From Petrosia ficiformis (taxonomy: Eukaryota > Porifera > Demospongiae > Haplosclerida > Petrosiidae): a stretch of DNA of 64,000 nucleotides. The position numbers were made by a program, and so were the translations under genes. Positions within the stretch are counted from its first letter, which is position 1, and every line of letters begins with the position of its first letter. Below are positions 53,201 through 63,968 of this stretch, one piece after another. The notes beneath the pieces were generated by a model, which saw nothing but the letters and a program-made list of their open reading frames with translations, ran no database searches and was not told the origin of the DNA. Location of the stretch: positions 4,606,001 to 4,670,000 of the forward strand of contig OX345643.1 of NCBI GenBank assembly GCA_947044365.1. The letters are read 5' to 3'.

Positions 53201-55190
53201 AATGTGCATGCGCAGCATTAAATATAATTGCGCTCTAGTCCACCCTGCCATACCAAACCCATAAGCCTTATAAATATCCTGGGGAGAACACTGAATTAAC
53301 ATTCAAAAAATGTTTATATACGAACTCATGATATTAAATTATTTATTTTGACATTGTATACAAACAAATACAGTGCTCTGCCCAGGATATAGAGTGATGG
53401 TTGGATTCTACATAGCATCTAGTGCTATTTATACTTACTTCTGTCTCAATAGCCTATATATGTATTATCTGAGAGGTGGTTAATTCATGCTGAGTGGTGG
53501 TTATTGGGCAGAACACTGCAAATATGTATTTATCTCATTTTATGCAAAAATGCTTTATATATATATTTAGTAGTATCGTTCATTCCATAGACTCATGGAG
53601 TTGTGGTGATACAGCAACAACCTACTGTTAACACTGTCCGTTATGTTCGTCCAGGGGATCATTACAGGACATTTTCAATTTGTGTGTGTGTCCTCTGTTG
53701 TCTGTGTGGATCTCTATTTACATTGTGCTGTACAATACCAGCTATATTTTCTGCAAATCAGGTACTGATATTAAAAAATAAAGTGGGTGTGGTTAACTAA
53801 TGAACAAGCGATGTTATCACTTAAATGGAAGGGATTTTTAAAATTTGTCTACTTTAATAGGAAAATTAGCAGTTTAAAAAAGGAAAAGTGTATTACATTG
53901 AAAGTATTTGCTACAATAAATAGAAATACACATACCATATGCACATGCATGGAATATTGACAGTAATAAATATTGATGGTTGTTGTTCACAGAGTATTGA
54001 TGAATTAAATTTTGACAATTAGCATATAAAGTTCATTATGTGGGTGTGACTGAGCACGTGCTATTTACAATAGACAGCTGTTCCAATTAGTGGTAGGCAA
54101 TAATTATATACCAATAATTTTTATTTCAATACAATACTGAGTAGTTTAGAAATCAGTATTGATGGTATTGATTATGATACCAATACTTGATAATGTGCAT
54201 GCTTACATAAATGTCAAATTTTATACAAATTCAGTTAAAAATGTGGAAACTTTTTCTGTTAATTGGTGTGTCTGATTAAAATAGAGGTATGGTGATTGGT
54301 ATTGGTATCGATACTTGGACATTACTCGATACCAGAAATTTCAGACATGGTATTAAAAACTTTGGTATCGAATTGCCCATCACTATTAATTTTATCACTG
54401 GAAGTACTTAGTAGTGGAAGGTGAGTACTAAAAAATGGAGACTACTTATTCTTGTTGGACAAATTCTGAGGAAGATATCAGTTCTATATATCTCAGTAGG
54501 GAAAGTGTTTAGAATGCACATGTGTATTTGTGAACTAATCGGTGAATTTTAATTTGATGGTTTGAACCCAAAACCACCAAACTGCAAAAAAAAAAAAAAA
54601 CACCGTCAATATTTCCACATATATGGTACAATTAAACTACCTATATAAACTGTATGATAATATGTATGACATAATGTAAGAATAGTTATACCCAAATCAA
54701 CACTACATGGAATCTACAAATATGAAGTCTTGGGTTTCTCAGTATATTTTTAAATTTCTTAAATACATTATATCATACATTATATCATACGTTTAGCTGT
54801 AAGGATGAGTTGCAGTTTCTATTTAATGTAGCTAACAGTTTCTATTAGTACCATTCATACATTATATCATACGTTTAGCTGTAAGGATGAGTTGCAGTTT
54901 CTATTTAATGTAGCTAACAGTTTCTATTAATAGCTTTGAATGTACCATTCATACATTCGGAGCATGTGAAGTGAAATATTTTGTCTATATAGGATTTCAT
55001 TACAATTATTTGTGTGTGTAATACATTTACATAGGCAAGAGATGCTGAAAAGTATGGAGATCCTGCAAGGGCTGCTCATAAAGATCGTGTAACCATTACA
55101 CTGAATGTTATTGCCATCATCTTTGGCTCAATTGTCTTTGCTTTTAATGTAATAGACTTTTTCTTTGAATTCTCCAGAGATGGGTACTGA
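46462..55190 (+). CDS. CD225/dispanin-family (IFITM-like) membrane protein, gene 2
   Basis: Six exons: 46462-46468, 46530-46570, 49770-49986, 51154-51203, 53591-53761 and 55035-55190 (642 bases, 213 residues). Exon phases match gene 1 exactly. It starts from the 7-base exon ATGGAAA. The N-terminal third is rich in Pro, Tyr, Gln and Ser (YPPPPYSG, QQPPPPQ). Segment 1 is cysteine-rich (CVCVLCCLCGSLFTLCCTIP); paired cysteines near this position are palmitoylated in known IFITM proteins. The loop ARDAEKYGDPARAAHKDR and segment 2 LNVIAIIFGSIVFAF follow. AATAAA is at 55204-55209, 14 bases after the stop. The region upstream of the start (GTTTTATAAGCCACACC...) is shared with gene 3 and partly duplicated in tandem at 46,200-46,420. 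It probably arose with genes 1 and 3 by tandem duplication. Confidence 0.82.
47143..47212. repeat. GT dinucleotide microsatellite
   Basis: More than 30 consecutive GT units in CD225 gene 2 intron 2. A decayed GT-rich tract is at the equivalent place in gene 3 (56,965-57,055 and 57,605-57,650). Confidence 0.95.
47234..47521. mobile_element. hAT-type MITE, TAGTGTTG family, full length in CD225 gene 2
   Basis: The 288-base element is flanked by GTGCTAGG (47226-47233) and GTGCTAAG (47522-47529), an 8-base duplication with one mismatch. The matching intron of gene 3 lacks the element but retains a doubled flank at 57,659-57,671. Confidence 0.8.
47401..48862. repeat. Tandem duplication of about 730 bases in CD225 gene 2 intron 2
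   Basis: The block from AAACCCTTTTAGTAAGCC (47401) to TGTGTAAGGTCAAAA is repeated from 48130 to about 48,860 with very few differences (an extra ATAACT and an AT-length change). It includes the right part of the TAGTGTTG MITE but not its left end. Confidence 0.88.
50555..50695. repeat. Two-unit tandem repeat
   Basis: GTAAGTGGCCCTGTGGTCTA followed by TGTATAGAATATGTACATGC occurs twice, about 70 bases apart, in intron 3 of CD225 gene 2. Confidence 0.8.
51469..51756. mobile_element. hAT-type MITE, TAGTGTTG family, full length
   Basis: The 288-base copy is flanked by GTGTACAT and ATGTACAT (7 of 8 bases match). It lies in intron 4 of CD225 gene 2. Confidence 0.75.
52276..52488. mobile_element. 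hAT-type MITE with CAGTGTTTCC ends
   Basis: CAGTGTTTCCCCC and GCGGAAAACACTA are inverted and resemble the ends of the autonomous hAT at 33515. A target duplication is not clear. The body repeats AAAGGGTGGAGGGAG. Confidence 0.5.
52772..53293. mobile_element. hAT-type MITE with CAGTGTTCTCCCCAGG ends
   Basis: The 16-base ends are perfectly inverted (52772-52787 and 53278-53293). The interior is unusually GC-rich near 52,795-52,900. No clean 8-base duplication. No coding capacity recognised. Confidence 0.7.
53371..53518. mobile_element. Small MITE with CAGTGCTCTGCCCAG ends
   Basis: Ends CAGTGCTCTGCCCA and TGGGCAGAACACTG are inverted, and CAAATA abuts both sides. The body with GTGGTTAATTCATGCTGAG also occurs, without a good right end, at about 640-830 and 11,846-12,040. 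Confidence 0.6.
54091..54384. mobile_element. Degenerate MITE of the GGGCGATACC family
   Basis: Ends TTAGTGGTAGGCAATAAT and ATTGCCCATCACTA are imperfectly inverted, with internal GATACCAATAC repeats. It lies in intron 5 of CD225 gene 2. Confidence 0.5.
54772..54955. repeat. Two-unit tandem repeat
   Basis: A block of about 85 bases with CATACGTTTAGCTGTAAGG and GTAGCTAACAGTTTCTATT is repeated twice in intron 5 of CD225 gene 2. Confidence 0.8.
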
Positions 55191-57059
55191 AATTTATTTT
55201 TTAAATAAATTGTGATAGATTGAACCCTTAATTAATTGAATATCTTGTATGTATGTATATAATATAATACTGTTCCTTTGTTCATTTACCTCTACCATAT
55301 GTTATGCTTATTTCCACCTGTATGTAGTAATAGATTGGTTGCTTTTATCCTTATGTATTCCTTTAACCTTATCATTGTACTTATCTTCACCTATAGGTAT
55401 TAATAGATTAGTTGCCTTCTTTCTTATGTACTCTTTTGTCCTTATCATTGTTCATTGTTACCTGTCCTTATCTTTGTTATTTAGTTCTTGGTTTTGTATA
55501 TAAGTAGATGTATTTTTGTTAGAAAGAGAGTAGTTATCTTGTCTTATCACTGTATACCTGTTATTATTATTATTATTAAACACTTTGAGTTGGATTTATA
55601 GTCTGTTGTAGCTAAATTAGACCTTGAGCGACTAGTATCCATTGAGGGATCTATCACAAAATTGACATCCAAGAAGACTTCTTTGATATTTTGCACTTTA
55701 TAAAGATATTTATATTTTAAAAGGTATTATAGTTATGAGAATGTTATTTAGAATGGCTGTGACTAGAGTCCTGGCAACAGCACTTCAAATCATAATTAAA
55801 ATCCTCACTGAAGAAGTGAACCTAGAATGACACGAGAACTTTCTATGGAGGAGGATTACTAAATAAATTTGTTCAGTTTGGAACCGTCTCTAACTATGTA
55901 TGAAATATTGCCACACCAACATTATAATAAACAAGAATAATAAAAATATATTTTCAATAAAAATGAAAGATGTGATGAGGATGTCGAAACCCAAAAGTAT
56001 GTGAAAATGTCAGGATGGTTAACGTAGGACTCAAAATTATAAACAAACCATGTCCATATAACTTTACATAAGTACTTACACCACTATAAAGCAAAACACA
56101 AAGCACTTGGACGTGGTTTGTTTAATGCGATTGAAATGTACGTATGCATATGCTGACATTTTTTTTTCTGTGCCATTCCTACACAGACAGCTCTCGAAAT
56201 ACCTCTACATACCTGATATAAGAATTATTCATGATCATTTATTTATGTATATTAATAACCACATTGTGGAAGGTGAACAGAGAGGCTCTATTCAATTATT
56301 AGAGCTTTTGTTTGGCAATACAATACTGTCAGTTTTATAAGCCACACCTTATATTTGACAAGCTGTACCTTAATTAAATAGTGCAGTTGCAGGCTTGTAC
56401 TATACAAATCTCATTGGAAAAGCATATCTTCATGGAATGTGAGTGTATATAATTATGTATGTATGTATATATATAATTATACATATATATATATAATTAT
56501 ATATATATATATAATATAATATATGTATAATTATATATGTTATAATACAGTAGTTTATAGTAATACAGGAACTAGAAGCCCATCTCTACAGACTGATGAT
56601 CAACCAGAAGTAAGTCACTAAACTAATGTTTGGAATTATAAATTTAGATATGAAAATAATACAATAGTTTATATTTTTTTTATATAACATTATTTATGTG
56701 TATGTGTGTATATAATATATTATATATTTAATTACAGCTTATAGTAAAAAATTGACAGATGTTAACTTAGAATGCTTATGAATTTCAATAGTACAATGAA
56801 AACTATATTCCAAATAGTAATTTAAACCTTTTAGTTCTTTACTATAACTAAAATTTAAAAAGATTGTTAATATTTACTGTTATATTGATTATTTAGAGAA
56901 TATAGTTTTAGTTGTAGTAATATTGATCTACATGTATAGCTTTAATATTATTACATGACATTGTGTATGTCTGTGTGTTTGTGTGCATATCTGTGTTTGT
57001 GTTTGTTCATGTGTGTGTTTGTGTGTACATGTGTACATGTGTGTTTGTGTGAGACAGAC

Positions 57060-57600
57060 ATGGGGTCAATTATAATGTAATTTAATATATTACAATTACT
57101 ATTACCTTAAAAATCAGTACATTTCTGTTACTGTTACTAATACCTCCAAGTTAGTGTAATATATTACAATTACTATTACCATAAAAATCAGTATATTACT
57201 ATTACTATTACTAATACCTCCAAGTCAGTGTAATATTACTATTACTATCACATTAAAAATCAGTATTATTTTTATCACAATATTATATTACTGAATTACT
57301 ATAGCATTGAGATTTCTTTGAAATTTTTTCATGTTTTCAACTAAACGACCATTGCTTCATGAGTTTTGAATCAGTAAGTCTATATACACCTTTCCAGCCC
57401 AAAACATTTCCCTCCTAAAAAGTCTTTCTACTGTAAATGAACATATTGCTTAAGGTCAATTACAATTACTATTACCTCAACATTGAGATTGTATACTACT
57501 AATACATGTACTATTACTTGATTGTCTATTACTATTATTGTTACTATTACTTTTTACTCTTACTATTACTATTACCTTGTAATTTTTATATTACCCCATG
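57060..57600. repeat. TTACTATTACC-type low-complexity repeat in gene 3 intron 2
   Basis: Imperfect repeats of ATTACAATTACTATTACC with interspersed AAAAATCAGTA. It occupies much of the interval where the other two genes have their proline-rich exons, and no exon can be seen in it. Confidence 0.6.
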
Positions 57601-57689
57601 TCTGATGTGTGTATTGTGTGTTTGTATGTATGTGTGTGTGTATGTATGATCGAGTTGGTGCTAACTGCTAAGCATGTCAAATATTACAA

Positions 57690-57995
57690 AGATGTTTGTA
57701 TTAGTGTTATTTTAGTTTAAGAATTTAGTTTTAGTCAAGTTTTAGTTAGTTACTCACTCATCAATCACAATAATTACTTTTAGTTTATTATATACATGTA
57801 GTTAGTTTTTACATCACAAAATAGTTTTAGTTAGTTACTCACTCATCAATCACAATAATTACTTTTAGTTTATTATATACATGTAGTTAGTTTTTACATC
57901 ACAAAATAATTTTAGTTAGTTGCAGTTAATTAACTGAACATTTTCATTACTTTTAGTTTTTGAACTATAGTTTCAGTTATAATTAGTTTCAATAC
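57690..57995. repeat. Degraded TTAGTT-rich MITE with internal 82-base tandem duplication
   Basis: TTAGTGTTATTTTAG begins it; the block with TTACTCACTCATCAATCAC is present twice in succession near 57,749-57,910. It lies directly before the CD225 exon of gene 3. Confidence 0.55.
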
Positions 57996-58964
57996 TTAAT
58001 AATATTGTTCATTTCATAGATAACTGCAGTTTTAGGGGTAGAGAAACAACCTATTTATACTGCTATCAGAAGTTATCCAACAGGAGATTATTTGCGAACA
58101 TTTTCAATTATTGTGTGTATCTTTTGTTTTATATTTGCAACTCCAATCACATTGTGCTGTACATTACCAGCTATATATACTGCATTGCAGGTACATTGAT
58201 TGATATGTGTGTGATACAATGTAAAATGGTTGACTAAACCAACATGTGTGTTTCTGAACTAGAGAGCAATTGATATCCATTTACTGTTACATTCATGGAG
58301 CAATAAAACTTAAACCACAACAGGTGTATATAAGACTGCAGGTGTAGATGTATGTATACATTGCTTGAACATAATTTAGTTATCTTTATAGTTTATTATA
58401 ATTATAATTAGCTAATACATTGTGTATAACTTGTAGGAATGGATGCATTGCTAGTGTTTAGTTTAACCATTGAATCCAAAAAAGATACCAATGAAATTTT
58501 TCAGAACCATGGGAAGGAAATAAGTGGTATTTACTTTGCTTGTGGCCTTAGTACCAAATAAGAGCACTGGACTCAACATTGCTAGCTGTATAGCAGTTAG
58601 TACTGACTGAATTGATGTTGTAGGCTTACTTCCATGCAATATGTTATGAATTTTAATACATATATATAGGCTAGTGAAGCTGAACGTCAGGGAGACTATG
58701 CAAATGCTGAAGAGAAATATCATACAACCGTTACACTGAATGTTGTTGGCATTAGCTTTGGTTTGCTTATCTTTGTGTTGATCATTTTAAGTTTTACACT
58801 TCCCCTTGCTAAATGAATTACAATGTATTATTGTTTTTTTTTTTCATTTTAATTACTAGTTACAATATAATGTAATTTGTATATAGACAGTGATAGTTCT
58901 GTCAGTATACATTTTACATTGTCATCCACTATAGTTTATTCTGAACTAAAAAATAAAAAAAATT

Positions 58965-59560
58965 TATGGCCCATAGGGCCATTCCTATGATTGCTTTCCA
59001 CGGGGTTTAATGTATATAAATTATATATAAAACAAGTGTATATAGAGAAAAAAACATCCCTATATTTGCTTTGTGATGACTATGTATTAAGCATTGCTGA
59101 TGGCACTAGTGTCTCTACCTTTCTGTGTACTCCTGGGGCCTGAAGACGTAAGTGTAAGCCTAATTGCAGTCTAAATACACAGATGTCTGATGAACTGACT
59201 GAGGTACTCCTTCAAGGTTCTAAATGATGACTTCCTCGTGTCTGAAACTCAACAACTTATCATACTTACTTGTTAAAGATTCTTGCATAATATCTATACT
59301 GTTTCTCTGCTATATACAACAGTTATTAGCAGTTTTACATCCTTTCTGAATCTTCCTGGCTGGTCAGTAGCTTAAACGCGCGTTCTTTTACGCGCCACGC
59401 CCGTTAATTGACCGAGCCCCCGGGAATGACGCAACTTCCTTAACTACGTATACAACGCATAGTCGCGCAAGTGACACAAGAATATATATAATTATATATA
59501 TACATTAAACCCCGTGGAAAGCAATTATAGGGATGGCCCTACGGGCCATAATTATAATTA
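58965..59560. mobile_element. MITE of the CCTATGATTGCTTT family (recent copy, left)
   Basis: The core 59,036-59,551 is nearly identical, inverted, to 62,070-62,610. A short reversed copy of the right end (GGGCCATTCCTATGATTGCTTT) precedes it. Internal GC-rich blocks include TTTTACGCGCCACGCCC and AACTACGTATACAACGC. Confidence 0.7.
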
Positions 59561-59945
59561 TAATAATTATATTCTTGTGTCCACTTGCGCGAGTATGCGT
59601 TGTATACGTAGTTAAGGATAAGGAGGTTGCGTCATTCCCGGGGGCTTAGCGCTTGGTCAATTAATGGGTGTGGCGCGTAAAAGAACGCGCTCGAGCTCTA
59701 CAGACTAGACCAGCGGAAAGAAAGCTAGGTAGCTTACGTAGAAACTGGAAGTAATAACTAGCTATTCTACCTGAAATATATTCCTAAAGTTCTACAAGGT
59801 CCTTTGAAAGGTCAGGAAAGTAGATAATCAAAATAATAACTATAATAAGCTGTTGTCTTTCATGCTTGATCAAGTCAGCCATGATTACTGAATGCTGGAC
59901 ACCACAAAGCAGTCGTAGGTATACTTTTATCGACACCCACATTTG
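59518..59945. mobile_element. MITE of the CCTATGATTGCTTT family, inverted neighbour
   Basis: It starts at the shared end AGGGATGGCCCTACGGGCC and runs in the opposite sense through GTGTCCACTTGCGCGAG, GGCGCGTAAAAGAACGCGC and AAGTCAGCCATGATTACTG to ACCACAAAGCAG. With 58,965-59,560 it makes a head-to-head pair. Confidence 0.6.
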
Positions 59946-60359
59946 TAAAGCAATCATTTCATAGTAAAATTCTCCTTGGTAGCCATCTCTCTCTAAAACA
60001 GTTAAACCACTGTCTTGCTTGTGCTGTACGGGAAATATTAGCACTCGGGGGTGGGGGCTCGAAGCCTCATGTTGTTTCATACATGCATACAGCCAAGATA
60101 TTTTGAGAAAAAACATCTCATAGATTGAGGAAACATTCATAACTTTCTATAGTTAATATTTCAAAAAAACTTTTGATAAATTATAAGAAAAATTTTAAAC
60201 GTTGTTTATCGATACATTTGTAAAGCAATCATACAGCCAAGATATATAATTATATATATTATATATATAATTATAGATGGGAAAAAATCATATGGCCAAG
60301 ATATATTGAGAAAAACATCCCATGTTAATTATTATTTTTACCTGTTATAATTTATAATA

Positions 60360-60932
60360 CTGTAAATCCCATAATGTTAACGGTCCATTAATGTTAACGA
60401 AATTAACGAGAAGTTGATTTTCGTTAAAATTAATGGTCGTTATAATTTAAGTAAAGTTTGCGCATGCGCATATAAAAAACACGTTGTCTAAGCTAAGTAA
60501 AGATGTCTATCCATCGTTGGTTGACACCAGCCAGGTCCTCCAGTCTATCTTTCTTGCCAGATTCCTGCTAGTTGCACAGGAGAGCTGCAGCCCCTGGATG
60601 TTGAAGTCAATGGAGACTTTAAACAAATGATGAAAGCTTCGTTTTCAAGATGGTACGCAGATGAAGTGAGAGTAGCTATGGATGAAGGAAAGTCTGTGAG
60701 CGATATCAAGGTGGATCTTAGAGTTTCGGTGATAAAGCCCTGGCATGCTAACTGGGTGATTTCAGCTATCTTCACACTATCTGACAACAAAGAAACTCTA
60801 AAGAAACCTTTTGAGAAAATTGGCATTTCTGAAATTTTTGAAAATGAAAATCGTTAACATAAATGTTCGTTAAACCCTTACACATTCATAAAACGTTAAA
60901 TATAATGGCCGTTAACATTATGGAATTTACAG
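60360..60932 (+). mobile_element. Deleted pogo-like element keeping the transposase C-terminus
   Basis: Ends CTGTAAATCCCATAATG and its near-complement CATTATGGAATTTACAG are each flanked by TA (60358-60359 and 60933-60934). At 573 bases it is far too short for a complete pogo-type element and is an internal-deletion derivative. Confidence 0.82.
60543..60857 (+). pseudogene. Pogo/Tigger-type transposase C-terminal fragment
   Basis: The open frame reads IPASCTGELQPLDVEVNGDF, then KASFSRWYADEV, VDLRVSVIKPWHANWVISAI and ends KPFEKIGISEIFE before TAA at 60855. The C-TG-LQPLD-VN-FK block and the KP-HA-WI helix are typical of the end of the DDE domain of pogo-type transposases. The DNA-binding domain and first catalytic residues are missing. 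Confidence 0.75.
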
Positions 60933-61139
60933 TATTCAGTCTTAGTTAATAAATTCACATGTACTGAAGTCAAAGAAGTCTTAGTTATAGGAGGAAATAG
61001 ATATAGGGAACTGTAACCATTGTCTTGCTAGCAATAGCCCTAATTGTGAGTGGGCATAAACAGAGCAGGTGAATTCAACATAACTCTTGATAACTATTGA
61101 CATTACACAATAAGCAACCACTTGGCAGCTTTTGATACT

Positions 61140-61770
61140 CAGCCTACCTGATCCAGTGCTCCAGTTCCAGTCTTCCTGATCCAGTGCTCCGGTTTCAGTC
61201 TACCTCATTCAGTGTTTCAGATCCAGTCTACCTTATCCAGTGCTGCCGTTCCAGTCTACCTCATCCAGTGCTTCGGTTCCATGCAGTCTGCCTCGTCCAG
61301 TGTTCCAGTTCCAGTCTATATACCTCATCCAGTCTCTAATTCCAGTCTATTTCATTCATTGCTCCAGTTCCAGTCTTCCCCATCCAGTGCTACAGTTCCA
61401 GCTACCTCATCCAGTGCTTTAGACCCAGTCTACTTCATTCCCAGTGTGCTCTGGTTCCATGCAGTGTACCTCATCCAGTGCTCCAGTTCCAGTGTACCTC
61501 GTTCAGTGCTCTGGTTCCAGTCCCCAATTCCAGTCTATCAGTCTTCCTGATCCAGTGCTCTGGTTCCAGTCTACCTCTTCCAGTGCTTAGTCTTGTGTAG
61601 CCAGACCCATCCTAAAAGAATTTTAGGATGGGTATGACTACGCAACACTATCCCCTGCTGCAGTTCCATTCTACCTCATCCAGTGCTGCAGTTCCAGTCT
61701 AGTGCTCCCAGTCTACCTTAGGATCATCCAGTCTGCAATTCCACTTACCTTCTCGTGCAGTACTCCAGTC
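61140..61770. repeat. CCAGTGCTCCAGTTCCAGTC minisatellite
   Basis: About 20 irregular units of roughly 30 bases built from ATCCAGTGCTCCAGTTCCAG and TCTACCTC. A perfect small palindrome (CCATCCTAAAAGAATTTTAGG) interrupts it near 61,610-61,628. Open frames over it are chance. Confidence 0.8.
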
Positions 61771-62069
61771 CAGAAAACTTAATTTCTTGTAGTTTATTTC
61801 TGTTTTTGTACATTTCTTTTAAATTTCATTTTTTGGAATAATAATAATTGTAACTAATGTTATATATATAATTATATTTACAATAATACACCACTAAAAA
61901 GATGAAATAATGTAATATTTCATATTTTATTTATTATACACTATTTGTCTTTAAATAATTATACAATATACACTACTATTGTCACAGTGATTTCCTCTTG
62001 TGTTTCAGACTTTACACAATAATTGTTTTGAATTTTTGTATGGCTTAAAAAGATGATTTTCTTTTTTAT

Positions 62070-62612
62070 TATGGCCCGTAGGGCCATCCCTATGATTGCT
62101 TTCCCACGGGTTCGATGTATGTTTATATATATATATATATATAATTATAATTATATATATTCTTGTGTCACTTGCGCGACTATGCGTTGTATACGTAGTT
62201 AAGGAAGTTGCGTCATTCCCGGGGGCTCGGTCAATTAATGGGCGTGGCGCGTAAAAGAACGCGCGTTTGAGCTACAAACCAGCCAGGAAGATTCAGAAAG
62301 GATGTAAAACTGCTAATAACTGTTGTATATAGCAGAGAAACAGTATAGATATTATGCAAGAATCTTTAACAAGTAAGTATGATAAGTTGTTGAGTTTCAA
62401 ACACGAGGAAGTCATCATTTAGAACCTTGAAGGAGTACCTCAGTCAGTTCATCAGACATCTGTGTATTTAGACTGCAATTAGGCTTACACTTACGTATTC
62501 AGGCCCCAGGAGTACACAGAAAGGTAGAGACACTAGTGCCATCAGCAATGCTTAATACATAGTCATCACAAAGCAAATATAGGGATGTTTTTTTCTCTAT
62601 ATACACTTGTTT
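62070..62612. mobile_element. MITE of the CCTATGATTGCTTT family (recent copy, right)
   Basis: Near-identical inverted partner of 59,036-59,551, including the non-repetitive middle with GAGTACACAGAAAGGTAG. Differences are mostly in the AT-rich run near 62,120-62,160. Confidence 0.7.
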
Positions 62613-62674
62613 TTGAATATATTATATTGCATTTTAAAAATATTATATTCGAAAAGACAGTTTTCTTTTATAAA

Positions 62675-62938
62675 AGACACGATATATAGAGAAAAAAGTA
62701 TCCCTATGACTGCTTTGTGATGTCCAGCATTTAGTAATCATGGCTGACTTTATCATTCCTGAAACACAACAGCCTACTATAGTTGTTATTTTGACTATCT
62801 ACTCTCCTTACCAAGGACCTTGTAGACCTTTAGAAATATATTTTAGGTAGAATAGCTAGCTATTAGTTCCAGTTTCTACATGAGCTAGTAAGTCTACAAG
62901 GAGCTTTCTTTCTGCTGCTCTGTAGAGCTTGGTGGATA
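62675..62938. mobile_element. MITE of the CCTATGATTGCTTT family, truncated
   Basis: GAGAAAAAAGTATCCCTATG, TGGTAGTAATCATGGCTGAC-type sequence and GCTGCTCTGTAGAGCTTG mark the left two-thirds of the family; the right end is missing. Confidence 0.55.
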
Positions 62939-63279
62939 TATACTTCAAAGTGCAGATATATGTATATATCCTTTGCTGTTGATATGTGAACAGTGATTTA
63001 ATATTTGTTTTTGGGACTATGATCAGATAAACTCCCAAATGCATGTATTGCACAAGTATGATTAAAAGGTAGACACAATCTGTTGGCTTCTGTCCTACCA
63101 GAGTTTTGTTGATACACAAAAATTTCACACATTGATAATTTACTTACTTGGAATTTGCAAACTCATGAGTCAACAGTACAAGTATGTATTGCACGAAATC
63201 ATATATATTGAGCCACACCTTGCAATGGCTTAGGCATGCATCCGGAGAGCTAGCTACAGGTCATGTGACTTTAATTATG

Positions 63280-63430
63280 ATACATACATACATACATACA
63301 TACGTAAAAGACATACATACATACGTATATACATCATTATGAATACATACATACATACATACGTACGTACGTATGTAAGTATACATACATACATAGTTTA
63401 CATACATACGTACATACATACATACATAAT
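63280..63430. repeat. TACA/TACG microsatellite
   Basis: (TACATACGTACA)n with variants and several internal ACGTACGT palindromes. Confidence 0.9.
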
Positions 63431-63961
63431 CATTCTGTAATGATAAATACACAGTGTATGATGGAAATCTGGCTCTTTAGATCATGTACAAACCAATATC
63501 AATACACTGATTCCCATAAAACACATAGTATTACTACGTATTCATTACCAGTACATCCATTAGTACACCTATTTACCTATCATTTACTCCCTTGTTATCA
63601 GCAAACAAAATAATGGGCGTGGAAAGTTATATCTAATATTAAAATTAAAATGAGTATAACCCTATTAATTAAAAGTCCGTTTTTATCTGTACAGTTTTTA
63701 AAATTCGTCATAATTCATCACCAAACAATGAATATAGTTAATATAATGAGCAATTTGTACGTCATAATATGAATAATAATGAAAATGGAGGATTTTATGC
63801 CGAAATGGTTGTGCAGATATCTCGACTTTCGGAAATAATTTCGGACCGAAAACCGCAATTACAGTAGTCTTGTACAATGGACTTTTGAACACGGCATAAA
63901 ATTCGTGAATGACGCCCACGCAATTACTTGCAACCCTTAATTTTTACTTTTAGATATCGTA

Positions 63962-63968
63962 ATGGCAG
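63962..63968 (+). CDS. Possible start of a gene running off the right edge
   Basis: ATGGCAG|GTAGGT after an AT-rich lead resembles the 7-base start exons seen in the CD225 genes. With only 32 bases left in the window this cannot be tested. Confidence 0.12.

Larger units (their letters stand above)
56432..58816 (+). pseudogene. CD225/dispanin-family gene 3, shortened and probably broken
   Basis: Exons homologous to genes 1 and 2 occur at 56432-56438, 56569-56609, 58020-58190 and 58670-58816. The proline-rich exons 3 and 4 are absent; exon 2 can still splice in phase 0 to the exon at 58020. Segment 1 reads YLRTFSIIVCIFCFIFATP, the loop ASEAERQGDYANAEE and segment 2 LNVVGISFGLLIFVLIILSF. All downstream frames are open. 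The start exon is ATGGAAT, not ATGGAAG or ATGGAAA, so the codon across the first splice is T|GA, a stop. Unless a different first exon is used, no full protein can be made. The intact downstream frames suggest recent loss or an unseen alternative start. Confidence 0.7.

Noticed and set aside
60545..60826. 93-codon minus-strand frame
   Set aside because: Antisense shadow of the pogo-type transposase fragment.
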